A stretch of 25,575 nucleotides of DNA, taken from the NCBI GenBank assembly GCA_003563455.1, contig PWRV01000121.1:1-25575 (forward strand), given 5' to 3'. Each line of letters opens with the position of its first letter. Position 1 is the stretch's first letter. The position numbers were made by a program, and so were the translations under genes. This DNA comes from Thioalkalivibrio sp. GTDB taxonomy: Bacteria > Pseudomonadota > Gammaproteobacteria > Ectothiorhodospirales > Ectothiorhodospiraceae. The notes under the pieces are model-generated. The model was not told the origin of the DNA. It ran no database searches and worked only from the letters and a program-made list of their open reading frames with translations. Shown one piece after another: positions 14,512 through 22,710 of the stretch.

Positions 14512-16793
14512 GGCGTCACCCCGATGCTTTGCTCGACGTGAGCGAGGAAGCGCTCTGCGTTCAGGTAGCCCACCACGCGCCGGTTCCGCAGTTCCTGGCC
14601 GTCACTGTCGTAGAAGACCATCGCCGGTGGCCCGAAAAGATTGAATTCGCGCATCAGGTCACGGTGTTCGGAGGTGTTGTCGGTGACGTCCGCCTTCAGC
14701 AGGTGCACGTCGTCCATTGCCTGGATCACGCGCGGATCCTGGAAGGTTGTCCGCTCGAGGCGGACGCAATCGACGCACCAATCGGCGTAGAAGTCCAGGA
14801 ACACCGGCTGGTTGCGCCCGGATGCGGCCACGACCTCGCGCTCGACGTCCGCGACGCTGTCCACCAGCGTGAACTCCATCTGCGTGGGGCGCTGCACGCC
14901 GTCGGCCCCGACCATCACTGCCGGGGCGGTGAGGCCGGCCAGTGGCCGGAACATGTCCTTGCCCCCGGTTGCGGCGCCGAGCATCAGGATCACGCCGTAA
15001 ACCAGCAGCACCAGCCCGACCCCCTTCCACAGGCTGCGCCAGCCGGACGCGCCCTCGGGCAGCGATTGCAGCGCACCCATGTAGATTGCGGTGACGATGA
15101 ACAGGCTTGCCCAGAGGAACAGCGCCACCTCGCCCGGGATCACCCGCTCCAGCAGCCAGATGCCCATTGCCAGCAGGCCGACCCCGAATGCGGCCTTGAC
15201 CGTATCCATCCACGGTCCGGCCTTGGGCAGGATCTTACCCGCCGAGGTGCCGATTGCCAGCAGCGGCGCACCCATGCCCATGCTCAGTGCAAACAGCGCG
15301 ATCCCGCCAAGGACGGCGTCCCCGGTCTGGCTGATGTACAGCAGCGCGCCGACCAGTGGCGCGGTCACGCACGGACCGACGATCAGCGCGGCAAGGAAGC
15401 CCATGATCGCGGCACCAACCAGCGTGCCGCCTTCCTGGCGGTTGCTGAGGTTGGACAGCCGGCTCTGGATTCCGGAGGGCATCTGCAGCTCGTAGAAGCC
15501 GAACATCGACATCGCCAGCGCAATGAACACCAGCACGAAGCCGCCGATGATCCATGGGTTCTGGAAGGCCGCCTGCAGGTTGGCTCCGGCGAGCCGCGCG
15601 AAGACCCCGGCGAGGGTATAGGTGAACGCCATCGCCAGCACGAAGGCGAGCGAGATGAAGAAGGCCTTGCGCGTGGTCAGATTCTTCTGTCCGACGATGA
15701 TGTTGGACAGGATCGGAATCATCGGGAAGACGCAGGGTGTGAAGGTCAGCAGCAGGCCAAAGCCGAAGAATGCCAGTGCCACCAGCCAGATCCGACCGTC
15801 GGCGAGCTGGGCGGCGATGCGGTCCTGTTCCGTGACCGGGACGTCGATGACCGGCGGGGGCTCGGTGCCAACCGGCGGCACGACGTCGGCCTCGTCCGCC
15901 AGCGTGGCCGCAAACGTCACGGTCACGTCCTGGGTCAGCGGCGGGTAGCAGACACCCAGGTCCGCACAGCCCTGGTAATCCACCGCCAGCACGATCTCGG
16001 CGACGTCGTCGGCGCTGCGCAGCACCGGAACCAGGATCTCGACACTGTCGCGGAAGATCTCGGTCTCGCCGAAGAATTCGTCCTCGATCATTTTTCCGTC
16101 GGGCGGGTTGACCGGTCCGAGTCCGATGCCATCGCCCTCGGCAATCCGCACTCCGATCTTGTCGCGGTAAAGGTAGTAGCCCTCGGCAATGTCGAAGCGC
16201 AGGATTGCCGCGTTCTGGCTGATCGCGCGGGCGCTGGCGGCGAACGCGACCTCCGGTTCGAGCAGTTCGTCGTCGTCGATGAAGCCGCCGGTGAGCGCGC
16301 CGAGGGCCTCCAGTGCGCCCGGTCGGGCTTCCGGCGCTGCCTCGGTGGCATCCGGAAGAGCAGGGAGGGTCAGGCTGACAGTCTGGAAATGCGGGGGATA
16401 GCAGACGCCAAGGTCCGCGCAACCCTGCGAGCGCGCGGTAAACTCGATCTCGCGGCTGGTGGCCGCGAGGATCGGGAGTTCGATGTCGATCCGGTCGCGG
16501 TAGGTCTCGACCCGCCCGAAGAACTCGTCCTCCTTGATCGTCCCGTCGGGAATGCGGGCTTCGCCGAACTCCAGCCCCTCGCTCTCCGGAGTGAAGCGGA
16601 ACTGTTCGCGGTACATGTAGTACCCGTCCGCGATGTTCCAGCTGACCCTGACGGTGTTGGCGTCGATGGCCTCCGACTCGATCGCGAAGGCGACGTCGGG
16701 GTCCAGCAGTTCATCGTCGAACAGCGCGGCGGCAAGCGCCGGGACAAGGAAGAGGCCCAGCAACAGCAGGGAAAGCCAGTGCCTGAGGTTCAT
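14508..16793 (-). CDS. dsbD: Thiol:disulfide interchange protein DsbD with duplicated N-terminal domain
   Basis: This inner-membrane protein moves electrons from cytoplasmic thioredoxin to periplasmic thiol proteins. With the ATG at 16793 it has 761 residues, about 200 more than E. coli DsbD. After a signal peptide come two copies of the alpha domain, each with a GYYxYR motif and a CADLGVCYPP redox site (Cys125/Cys131 and Cys276/Cys282). The eight-helix transmembrane domain has Cys354 (TPCVFP) and Cys475 (GPCVTAPL), and the C-terminal thioredoxin-like gamma domain has WCVDC (Cys673/Cys676). The start at 16793 overlaps the cutA stop as ATGA; an ATG at 16802 is an alternative that adds three residues. 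The gene sits between cutA and the TlpA-like gene and is probably coupled to both. Confidence 0.96.
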   Translation of the reverse strand: MNLRHWLSLLLLGLFLVPALAAALFDDELLDPDVAFAIESEAIDANTVRVSWNIADGYYMYREQFRFTPESEGLEFGEARIPDGTIKEDEFFGRVETYRDRIDIELPILAATSREIEFTARSQGCADLGVCYPPHFQTVSLTLPALPDATEAAPEARPGALEALGALTGGFIDDDELLEPEVAFAASARAISQNAAILRFDIAEGYYLYRDKIGVRIAEGDGIGLGPVNPPDGKMIEDEFFGETEIFRDSVEILVPVLRSADDVAEIVLAVDYQGCADLGVCYPPLTQDVTVTFAATLADEADVVPPVGTEPPPVIDVPVTEQDRIAAQLADGRIWLVALAFFGFGLLLTFTPCVFPMIPILSNIIVGQKNLTTRKAFFISLAFVLAMAFTYTLAGVFARLAGANLQAAFQNPWIIGGFVLVFIALAMSMFGFYELQMPSGIQSRLSNLSNRQEGGTLVGAAIMGFLAALIVGPCVTAPLVGALLYISQTGDAVLGGIALFALSMGMGAPLLAIGTSAGKILPKAGPWMDTVKAAFGVGLLAMGIWLLERVIPGEVALFLWASLFIVTAIYMGALQSLPEGASGWRSLWKGVGLVLLVYGVILMLGAATGGKDMFRPLAGLTAPAVMVGADGVQRPTQMEFTLVDSVADVEREVVAASGRNQPVFLDFYADWCVDCVRLERTTFQDPRVIQAMDDVHLLKADVTDNTSEHRDLMREFNLFGPPAMVFYDSDGQELRNRRVVGYLNAERFLAHVEQSIGVTP

Positions 16794-17134
16794 CGGGTGC
16801 ATTCTCTGATCCAGTCGGTATAGTCGGCGAGCCCGGCGCTGATCGGCACGGCGATGATTTCGGGTGTCTCGTAGGGGTGGCGGGCCGCCAGCCAGGTCTC
16901 GAGCGCCTGATAGCGCTCCGCGGAAGTCTTCAGCAGCAGCGTCTGTTCCGCCGCTTCCTCAACCTGTCCCTGCCAGAGGTACACCGACCGCCCGGGCACT
17001 AGTATATGGACGCACGCGGCAAGGCGTTGTTCCACCGCCTCGCGCGCAAGCGCCGACGCGACGTCTCCGTCGTCGATGGTGGTGATCACGAGCAGAGCCC
17101 CGGTGTCCCCGTTCATGTCCGCAGCCTCGTTCAT
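16790..17134 (-). CDS. cutA: Divalent-cation tolerance protein CutA
   Basis: The 114-residue product is a CutA1 trimeric ferredoxin-like-fold protein. The signatures are VITTIDDGDVASALAREAVE, RLAACVHI, VYLWQGQVEEA, LLLKT and the near-terminal RHPYETPEIIAVPI. It is historically linked to copper tolerance, but its biochemical role remains unclear. ATG 17134 overlaps the stop of the membrane-fusion-protein gene as ATGA and has GGAGG upstream. The cutA-dsbD neighbourhood is common in gammaproteobacteria. Confidence 0.96.
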   Translation of the reverse strand: MNEAADMNGDTGALLVITTIDDGDVASALAREAVEQRLAACVHILVPGRSVYLWQGQVEEAAEQTLLLKTSAERYQALETWLAARHPYETPEIIAVPISAGLADYTDWIRECTR

Positions 17135-17928
17135 TCCTGTCCTCCAAGCAGCAACCGCGCCGGTTGCCCGGAACGCAGTTGCACGGTCTCGGGCGGCGAG
17201 AAGCGTACCTCGACCCGATACCCGGAACCGAAACCGATATCCTCCGGCTCCCAGCCGATCGCGCTGATCGTACCCTCGCGGACCTCGCCGGACCCGATAT
17301 CGACGCCGACGGCCTGGCCGGTACGCAGGACGGCGGCCGTGTCGCTGTCCACCGTTGCATCCGCGCGCATCGGGTCGGTGCTGCCGATGACCGCGAGCCG
17401 CGGCGGCGCCAGCGCCGGGCTGATCGCCTCGCCGACCGTGACCAGCACCGAAACGACCCGTCCGGCCGCGGGCGCGCGGATCCGGCTGTCCTCGAGATCC
17501 ACGCGGATTCTCTGCCGTTCCGCCTGCGCCCGGGCAAGCCGGGCGGCGGCCATCGCGCGCTGGATGCGCGCAAGCTCCAGTTCGCGCACCGCGATCAGCA
17601 TGCGATCGTAGAGCTCCTCGGCGCGTTCGACCTCGCGTTCGGCCTCGGACAGGTCGAGCCGCAGGCGCTCGATCTCTGCCTCCACGGCTCGCGCGTCAGC
17701 CTGCAGGCGCCGGGTATCGAGCGTCAGGAGAAGCTCGTCGGATTCGACGAGGTCACCGGGTCGGACCGCGATCTCGCGAACCACGCCGGCGAGCGGAGTG
17801 GAGACGGTGTAGCGCTCGCCCCAGTCCACCCGTGCCGCCAGTTCCGTCGCGGCTGCGGGCAAGGTGGCAATGAGACCCGGTCCGAGGAGACCGGCGGTGA
17901 GCATGAGGCTGCGGAATCTGCCCATCAT
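17131..17928 (-). CDS. HlyD/RND-type periplasmic membrane fusion (adaptor) protein
   Basis: The 265-residue product has a signal peptide (residues 1 to about 27), a first biotinyl-lipoyl half (TPLAGVVREIAVRPGDLVES), an alpha-helical hairpin with coiled-coil character (about 75-140, rich in Arg, Glu and Ala) and the second lipoyl half (SRIRAPAAGRVVSVLVTVGE). A beta-barrel domain follows. Such adaptors link an inner-membrane pump to a TolC channel. It is shorter than typical RND adaptors (about 350-400), with a short hairpin and a reduced C-terminal region. Two adjacent ATGs (17928 and 17925) follow GGAGC; the first is used. It lies 10 bp downstream of the TolC-like gene and overlaps cutA. No pump gene is present nearby. 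Confidence 0.88.
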   Translation of the reverse strand: MMGRFRSLMLTAGLLGPGLIATLPAAATELAARVDWGERYTVSTPLAGVVREIAVRPGDLVESDELLLTLDTRRLQADARAVEAEIERLRLDLSEAEREVERAEELYDRMLIAVRELELARIQRAMAAARLARAQAERQRIRVDLEDSRIRAPAAGRVVSVLVTVGEAISPALAPPRLAVIGSTDPMRADATVDSDTAAVLRTGQAVGVDIGSGEVREGTISAIGWEPEDIGFGSGYRVEVRFSPPETVQLRSGQPARLLLGGQE

Positions 17929-17938
17929 CGAAGCTCCA

Positions 17939-19255
17939 TCAGGGATCGGGCGGGAATACGCTCAGGCCGGGATCGCCAACCAGCACTGCCAGGCGTTCGA
18001 AGGCCAGGGCCAGCGCAAATTCGTTGGCCGCGTTGAAATGGGTCGCGGCGCTCTGCCGGACCATGGAGTCGCCCAGGTCCGCTTGCTCTTCCATGTCGTA
18101 CAGGGCCCGGGCGCGGTCGATGTACAACTCCCGGTAATCCATGCGCGCCATCGCCTCGTCGCGCTGGACCAGCAGCGCCTCGATCTCGAAGTAAAGCTCG
18201 CGCACGGTAGCCCGGACGTCGATCATGGACTGTGCGAGTTCGGCTTCGGCAAGGTGGCGTTCAGCCGTCGCCTGTCCGAGGGCGGTTCCGCGGCGGCGTC
18301 CCTGGTACAGGGGGATCTCCAGGGCCAGACCGACCGTCGCGGGGTTGCGCTCGGTGCCGAATTCCCGGTTCCACCATCCGAGCTGCGCATGGGTGCTCAG
18401 GCGCGGCCGATACTGCGTCCGCGCCGCATCGGTGCGCCGGTGAGCGGCCTCGACCTGACTCCTGCGCAGCGCGATCTCCGGGCCATCCCGCTGGATGGTC
18501 TCGAGCAGCCGGTCGAGTTCGGGGAGTTCCGGGAGACGCAGCGGCAGCGACGGGCCCAGCACCTGCGCGGGTGCCTCGCCGGGACGGTTCAGGGCCTCTG
18601 CGAGTTCGGCGCGGCTCCTGCGTTGGGCCTGCTGGGCGCGCAGTCGCTGGGCCCGCGCCGTCTGGTAAGCGGCCTCGAGTTCGAAGAGATCGATGTCCGA
18701 CACCTGCCCGAGCTCGTTCCGGTTGCGGGCCCGGTTCAGGCTGACAAAGGCCGAGGCCATGGCTTCGTTGTCCCGCGCAAAGGCAAGGTCCGACAGAAGG
18801 ACCGAAAAATACTGTTCCATTACCTCAAGGCGATGTCGGGCGTAGGCCAGCTCCTCCTCGATGCGCGTGACCTCGGCCTCGCGCTCCCTCGCCGCTATCC
18901 GGTGACGGCTGTGTCCGAAGTCGCTGAGCAGCTTCCGCGCCACCAGCGTCGCCCGGGAATCGTCGCTGCTCTCGTCCGGAGGATTGTCGTTCGGTTCGAT
19001 CCAGCGAGCATCCAGGAGCGCGTCGACCGTGATGTCATTCGCCGCGCGTTCGGCCTCGAGTTGCTGCTCGGCATGCTCGCGGTGCGCGCGGGCATGCCGG
19101 AGGTGAGGGTGTCCGGTATCGATCGCGGCCAGGGCGGCCTCGATGCGGAGCGGCTGCGGCAGGGGCTGTGCGGCCACCTGAGCCGCAGCCTGCCCCGGCA
19201 GGAGCGCCACGACCAGCCCGGCCAGTACCGGCAGGAGGCGGACACCGCTCGGCAC
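17939..19255 (-). CDS. TolC-like outer-membrane efflux protein
   Basis: The 438-residue product is an outer-membrane efflux protein of the TolC/OEP family: a signal peptide (about 1-25, ending LPGQAAA), then two repeats of long alpha-helical hairpins rich in Ala, Arg, Glu and Leu, with beta-strand segments (for example STHAQLGWWNREFG and VGLALEIPLYQG). The GLALEIPLYQG-type strand is characteristic of the family. The start is GTG at 19255, nine bases after the stop of the thioredoxin gene, with only a weak ribosome-binding site. It should pair with the adaptor encoded just downstream; the substrate is unknown. Confidence 0.9.
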   Translation of the reverse strand: MPSGVRLLPVLAGLVVALLPGQAAAQVAAQPLPQPLRIEAALAAIDTGHPHLRHARAHREHAEQQLEAERAANDITVDALLDARWIEPNDNPPDESSDDSRATLVARKLLSDFGHSRHRIAAREREAEVTRIEEELAYARHRLEVMEQYFSVLLSDLAFARDNEAMASAFVSLNRARNRNELGQVSDIDLFELEAAYQTARAQRLRAQQAQRRSRAELAEALNRPGEAPAQVLGPSLPLRLPELPELDRLLETIQRDGPEIALRRSQVEAAHRRTDAARTQYRPRLSTHAQLGWWNREFGTERNPATVGLALEIPLYQGRRRGTALGQATAERHLAEAELAQSMIDVRATVRELYFEIEALLVQRDEAMARMDYRELYIDRARALYDMEEQADLGDSMVRQSAATHFNAANEFALALAFERLAVLVGDPGLSVFPPDP

Positions 19256-19263
19256 CGGAAGAC

Positions 19264-19812
19264 CTAGCGGGTTTCGCGCTTGAAGCGCGTAAAATTCATG
19301 TGCTCGTGGTGGCCGTCCGCGACGAACTCGCCGAGCTGCAGGAATTCCCGCGCGTCCCGTGTCGCACCGGTAAAGCGTACCGTCGGCTCACCAGCGAGAT
19401 CGAAGAACTGAAACACCGGCGTGGCGCGCACCCGGAACTCGCGAAAGGCGAAGTCGGCCTGGCGCAGGCTGTTGCCCTGGAAGTCGATGATCTCGACGTC
19501 ACCCTCGACGTCGACGCTGAAGATCGCGAAGCGTTCGCGATAGAAGTCCTGGACCTCGGGCTGGTTCAGGACCTGCTGTTTCATCCGGTGGCAGAACGGG
19601 CATTCCTCCATCTCGAAGAAGATCAGGATGCCCTGTTTCCCGTCAGCACGGGCGTCATCGAGCTCCTCCTGAAAATCGCCGAAGGTCGGCTGGAAGAAGT
19701 GCATGTATGGATCGCGAGGGTCTGCGGCCGCCTGCAGCGCGGAAGCAAAGCAAAGCAACAGGATGGGTGCGGCAGCCAGTGCCAGCAGCGTGCGGGTGAA
19801 TTTTTGAGGCAT
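19264..19812 (-). CDS. Secreted thioredoxin-fold protein with CPFC site (SoxW-like)
   Basis: The 182-residue product has a signal peptide (about 1-29, ending LQAAA) and a thioredoxin-fold domain. The active site is FFEMEECPFCHRMKQQVL (Cys71, Cys74) and the cis-proline region is RVRATPVFQFF. The CPFC site with a following HRMK resembles SoxW-like and DsbC/thioredoxin-like periplasmic reductants. In sulfur oxidisers SoxW works with a DsbD/CcdA-type transporter, but no sox genes are seen here. ATG 19812 has GGAG with a seven-base spacer. It is the first gene of the minus-strand series, divergent from fxsA, so the promoter should lie in 19813-19987. Confidence 0.87.
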   Translation of the reverse strand: MPQKFTRTLLALAAAPILLLCFASALQAAADPRDPYMHFFQPTFGDFQEELDDARADGKQGILIFFEMEECPFCHRMKQQVLNQPEVQDFYRERFAIFSVDVEGDVEIIDFQGNSLRQADFAFREFRVRATPVFQFFDLAGEPTVRFTGATRDAREFLQLGEFVADGHHEHMNFTRFKRETR

Positions 19813-19987
19813 CGGGCAGCTCCACGGTCTGTAAGCGGCTTTAACATTCGCAAAGACGCTTCAGCCGACCGAAAATTCCGGGTTCGCCGGCATGTTTTCC
19901 GTCCCGCGCGGGTTGGCGCGAGCGTCGCCCGACTCGACAGGGGCGGCGCTTCGATGTTGCAATGAGGGGCCCGCGACGGAGTCTGTG

Positions 19988-20458
19988 ATGCGCCATCCCC
20001 TGTTTCCCCTGTTCCTGTTTCTCGGCGCGATCCTGCTTGAGATCTTCGGGTTCGCGTGGGTTGGGGGTGCGGTTGGAGCGCTTGCCACCGTCGCGCTGGT
20101 GGTGGTGACTGCGGCGGTTGGTCTGCTGATCTTCCGGATCCAGGGCTTCGCGCACTGGCGGCGCATGCAGGAGCTGCTGTCCCGGGGCGAGTTGCCGGCA
20201 CGCGACCTGATCGAGGCCTGGCTGCTGGTCGTCGCCGCCGTTCTGCTCCTGGTCCCCGGATTCTTTTCCGACATCATCGGTTTTGCCCTGCTCGTGCCGC
20301 CGTTGCGCGCATCCGCCGCCGCCGGACTGTTGCGGCGCCGGGCGGTCTGGACATCGGCAACGCCTCGGCCTCATTCCGCCTCCCGCGAACGGGAGACGAT
20401 CGAGGGTGAATACCGCAAGCACGAGAACGAGCACCTGACCGACCGCCACGACCGGTGA
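19988..20458 (+). CDS. fxsA: FxsA family membrane protein
   Basis: The 156-residue membrane protein belongs to the FxsA family, named for relief of exclusion of phage T7 by the F plasmid when overproduced. Its normal role is unknown. It opens MRHPLFPLFLFLGAILLEIF and has about three to four membrane segments, the family's LLIFRIQG stretch, the charged loop with GELPARDLIEAWL, and LLLVPGFFSDIIGFALLVPP. A charged, soluble tail ends the protein. ATG 19988 has GGAG six bases upstream and gives the family N-terminus, whereas the frame open from 19892 does not look like protein. It lies upstream of groES, as in E. coli, but groES has its own promoter at 20548. Confidence 0.93.
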   Translation: MRHPLFPLFLFLGAILLEIFGFAWVGGAVGALATVALVVVTAAVGLLIFRIQGFAHWRRMQELLSRGELPARDLIEAWLLVVAAVLLLVPGFFSDIIGFALLVPPLRASAAAGLLRRRAVWTSATPRPHSASRERETIEGEYRKHENEHLTDRHDR

Positions 20459-20547
20459 TCGCCTGCGCACCGCGTGTGCCGGCGACTCCTTTCCCGTCTC
20501 AGCGGGTTCTGCGCACCATTCTTTGACGCCACGGGGCCGCCTGCCCC

Positions 20548-20575
20548 TTGACAGCCGTCTTTCCGCTCCTATCAT
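20548..20575 (+). promoter_or_regulatory. Promoter of groES-groEL
   Basis: TTGACA (20548-20553) and TATCAT (20570-20575) are separated by 16 bases and are a near-consensus vegetative promoter. The -10 box touches the CIRCE-like operator that starts at 20575. The pattern does not match the sigma-32 type well, since there is no CCCCAT-like -10. The transcript would start near 20582 and leave a leader of about 80 bases before groES. Confidence 0.75.
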
Positions 20576-20601
20576 TAGCACTCGTTCGGGTCGGCTGCTA
20601 A
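20575..20601 (+). promoter_or_regulatory. CIRCE-like operator for HrcA repressor
   Basis: TTAGCACTC (20575-20583), a 9-base spacer (20584-20592) and GGCTGCTAA (20593-20601) match the CIRCE design TTAGCACTC-N9-GAGTGCTAA. The left arm is perfect and the right arm matches at seven of nine positions. It overlaps the -10 box and the start site of the groES promoter, the usual place for HrcA repression. HrcA itself is not encoded in this window. Confidence 0.8.
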
Positions 20602-20661
20602 CAGCGCCGCTGCCGAATCCCCAAAACCTTGCCAAACAGAACATCTGAGAGGAGTTCGTCC

Positions 20662-20952
20662 ATGAATCTGCGGCCCCTGCACGATCGCGTGATCGTGAAG
20701 CGTATGGAAGAAGAACGCACCACCCCCGGCGGGATCGTGATCCCGGACTCCGCGGCGGAGAAGCCGATCCGCGGCGAAGTCATCGCCGTCGGCAAAGGCA
20801 AGATCCTCGAGAACGGCGACGTGCGCGCGCTGGACGTGAAGGAGGGCGACAAGGTCCTCTTCGGCAAGTACTCCGGCACCGAAGTCAAGGTCGGTGGCGA
20901 CGACGTCCTTGTGATGCGCGAAGACGACATCATGGCGGTGATCGAGGGCTGA
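20662..20952 (+). CDS. groES: Co-chaperonin GroES
   Basis: The 96-residue co-chaperonin caps the GroEL ring during ATP-driven protein folding. The family signature LRPLHDRVIVKR is at the N-terminus, the mobile loop includes RTTPGGIVIPDSA, and the ending VLVMREDDIMAVIEG is typical. ATG 20662 follows GAGAGGAG with a seven-base spacer; the frame is open for eleven more residues without support. It is co-transcribed with groEL, 49 bp downstream. Confidence 0.98.
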   Translation: MNLRPLHDRVIVKRMEEERTTPGGIVIPDSAAEKPIRGEVIAVGKGKILENGDVRALDVKEGDKVLFGKYSGTEVKVGGDDVLVMREDDIMAVIEG

Positions 20953-21001
20953 TGCCCCTCCGTCAGGTCCCCAGTCAACAGGTTCAGGAGAGAATTCAGA
21001 A

Positions 21002-22657
21002 ATGAGCGCAAAAGAAGTCCGTTTCGGTAACGATGCGCGGACCCGCATGGTCCGCGGCATCAACGTCCTCGCGAACGCGGTCAAGGTGACCCTGGGTCCG
21101 AAGGGCCGCAATGTCGTGCTGGACAAGGCCTTCGGGGCCCCCACCGTCACCAAGGACGGTGTGTCCGTCGCGAAGGAGATCGAGCTCGAGGACAAGTTCG
21201 AGAACATGGGTGCCCAGATGGTGAAGGAGGTCTCCTCCCAGACCTCCGACGTCGCCGGAGACGGCACCACCACCGCGACCGTGCTGGCCCAGAGCATCGT
21301 GCTCGAGGGTATGAAGTCGGTGACCGCGGGCATGAACCCGATGGATCTGAAGCGCGGTGTGGACAAGGCCGTGATCGCCGCGGTGGAAGAGCTGAAGAAG
21401 CTCTCCAAGCCCTGCAACGACAGCAAGGCGATCGCCCAGGTCGGTACGATCTCGGCCAACTCTGACGAATCGATCGGCGAGATCATCGCCGATGCGATGG
21501 AGAAGGTCGGCAAGGAGGGCGTGATCACCGTCGAGGAGGGCTCCTCGCTCGAGAACGCACTCGAGGTCGTCGAGGGGATGCAGTTCGACCGCGGTTACCT
21601 GTCCCCCTACTTCATCAACAACCAGCAGAGCATGAGCGCCGAACTCGACGACTGCTTCGTGCTGCTCTACGACAAGAAGATCTCCAACATCCGCGACCTG
21701 CTGCCGGTGCTCGAAGGCGTGGCGAAGACCAGCAAGCCGCTGCTGATCGTTGCCGAGGACATCGAGGGTGAGGCGCTGGCCACGCTGGTGGTGAACACCA
21801 TGCGCGGCATCGTGAAGGTGGCGGCGGTGAAGGCCCCTGGTTTCGGGGATCGCCGCAAGGCCATGCTGCAGGACATCGCAGTGCTCACCGGTGGTCAGGT
21901 GATCTCCGAGGAGGTCGGCCTGTCGCTGGAGAAGGCCAGCATCGAGGACCTGGGCCGCGCGAAGAAGGTGCAGGTGAGCAAGGAGAACACCACCATCATC
22001 GACGGCGCCGGCAACCCCGGCGATATCAAGGCGCGGGTGGACCAGATCCGGGGCCAGATCGAGGAGGCCACCTCCGATTACGACAAGGAGAAGCTCCAGG
22101 AGCGCGTCGCGAAGCTCGCCGGTGGCGTGGCCGTGATCAAGGTCGGTGCCGCTACCGAGGTCGAGATGAAGGAGAAGAAGGCTCGAGTGGAAGACGCGCT
22201 GCACGCGACCCGGGCTGCGGTCGAGGAAGGCGTGGTGCCGGGTGGCGGTGTCGCGTTGCTGCGGGCCCTCGAGGCGATCCGGGATCTGAAGGGTGCGAAC
22301 CACGACCAGGACATCGGCGTGAAGATCGCCTGCCGCGCGATGGAGGAGCCGCTGCGCCAGATCGTGATGAACTGCGGCGAAGAACCGTCCGTGGTGCTGA
22401 ACAAGATCCGGGAAGGCGAGGGCAACTACGGGTACAACGCAACCACCGGCGAGGACGGTGACATGATCGAGATGGGGATCCTCGATCCCACCAAGGTGAC
22501 CCGCACCGCGCTGCAGAACGCCTCCTCGGTCGCCGGCCTCATCGTTACCACCGAGGCGATGGTCGCCGAGCTGCCGAAGAAGGATGACAAGGGCGGCGCG
22601 CCCGGCATGGACGAAATGGGCGGCATGGGTGGAATGGGCGGCATGGGCATGATGTAG
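21002..22657 (+). CDS. groEL: Chaperonin GroEL
   Basis: The 551-residue chaperonin forms a double heptamer and folds client proteins with GroES. The conserved ATP-site segment DGTTTATVLAQ, the nearby KDGVSVAKEIELED, the AAVEEGVVPGGG motif and the C-terminal Gly-Met repeat (GGMGGMGGMGMM) are all seen. ATG 21002 has AGGAGA upstream. Codon use is strongly biased to C/G third positions with few rare codons, as expected for a highly expressed gene. A strong terminator follows at 22684. Confidence 0.99.
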   Translation: MSAKEVRFGNDARTRMVRGINVLANAVKVTLGPKGRNVVLDKAFGAPTVTKDGVSVAKEIELEDKFENMGAQMVKEVSSQTSDVAGDGTTTATVLAQSIVLEGMKSVTAGMNPMDLKRGVDKAVIAAVEELKKLSKPCNDSKAIAQVGTISANSDESIGEIIADAMEKVGKEGVITVEEGSSLENALEVVEGMQFDRGYLSPYFINNQQSMSAELDDCFVLLYDKKISNIRDLLPVLEGVAKTSKPLLIVAEDIEGEALATLVVNTMRGIVKVAAVKAPGFGDRRKAMLQDIAVLTGGQVISEEVGLSLEKASIEDLGRAKKVQVSKENTTIIDGAGNPGDIKARVDQIRGQIEEATSDYDKEKLQERVAKLAGGVAVIKVGAATEVEMKEKKARVEDALHATRAAVEEGVVPGGGVALLRALEAIRDLKGANHDQDIGVKIACRAMEEPLRQIVMNCGEEPSVVLNKIREGEGNYGYNATTGEDGDMIEMGILDPTKVTRTALQNASSVAGLIVTTEAMVAELPKKDDKGGAPGMDEMGGMGGMGGMGMM

Positions 22658-22683
22658 GACCAGCCTCCCAGGTGAAGTGACTG

Positions 22684-22710
22684 AAAAGGCCCCGTTCTGC
22701 GGGGCCTTTT
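22684..22710 (+). terminator. Intrinsic terminator of groES-groEL
   Basis: AAAAGGCCCC (22684-22693) pairs perfectly with GGGGCCTTTT (22701-22710) around a 7-base loop. The A-tract and T-tract on either side would let it work in both directions. It is 27 bp past the groEL stop. Confidence 0.92.

Noticed and set aside
14529..16823. Frame of over 750 codons on the plus strand opposite dsbD
   Set aside because: It is the antisense image of a fully convincing dsbD, has a biased His/Gln/Arg composition and has no ribosome-binding site or family match.
17864..19267. Plus-strand frame of over 450 codons opposite the TolC-like gene
   Set aside because: The minus-strand protein has a signal peptide and TolC features; the plus-strand frame has none.
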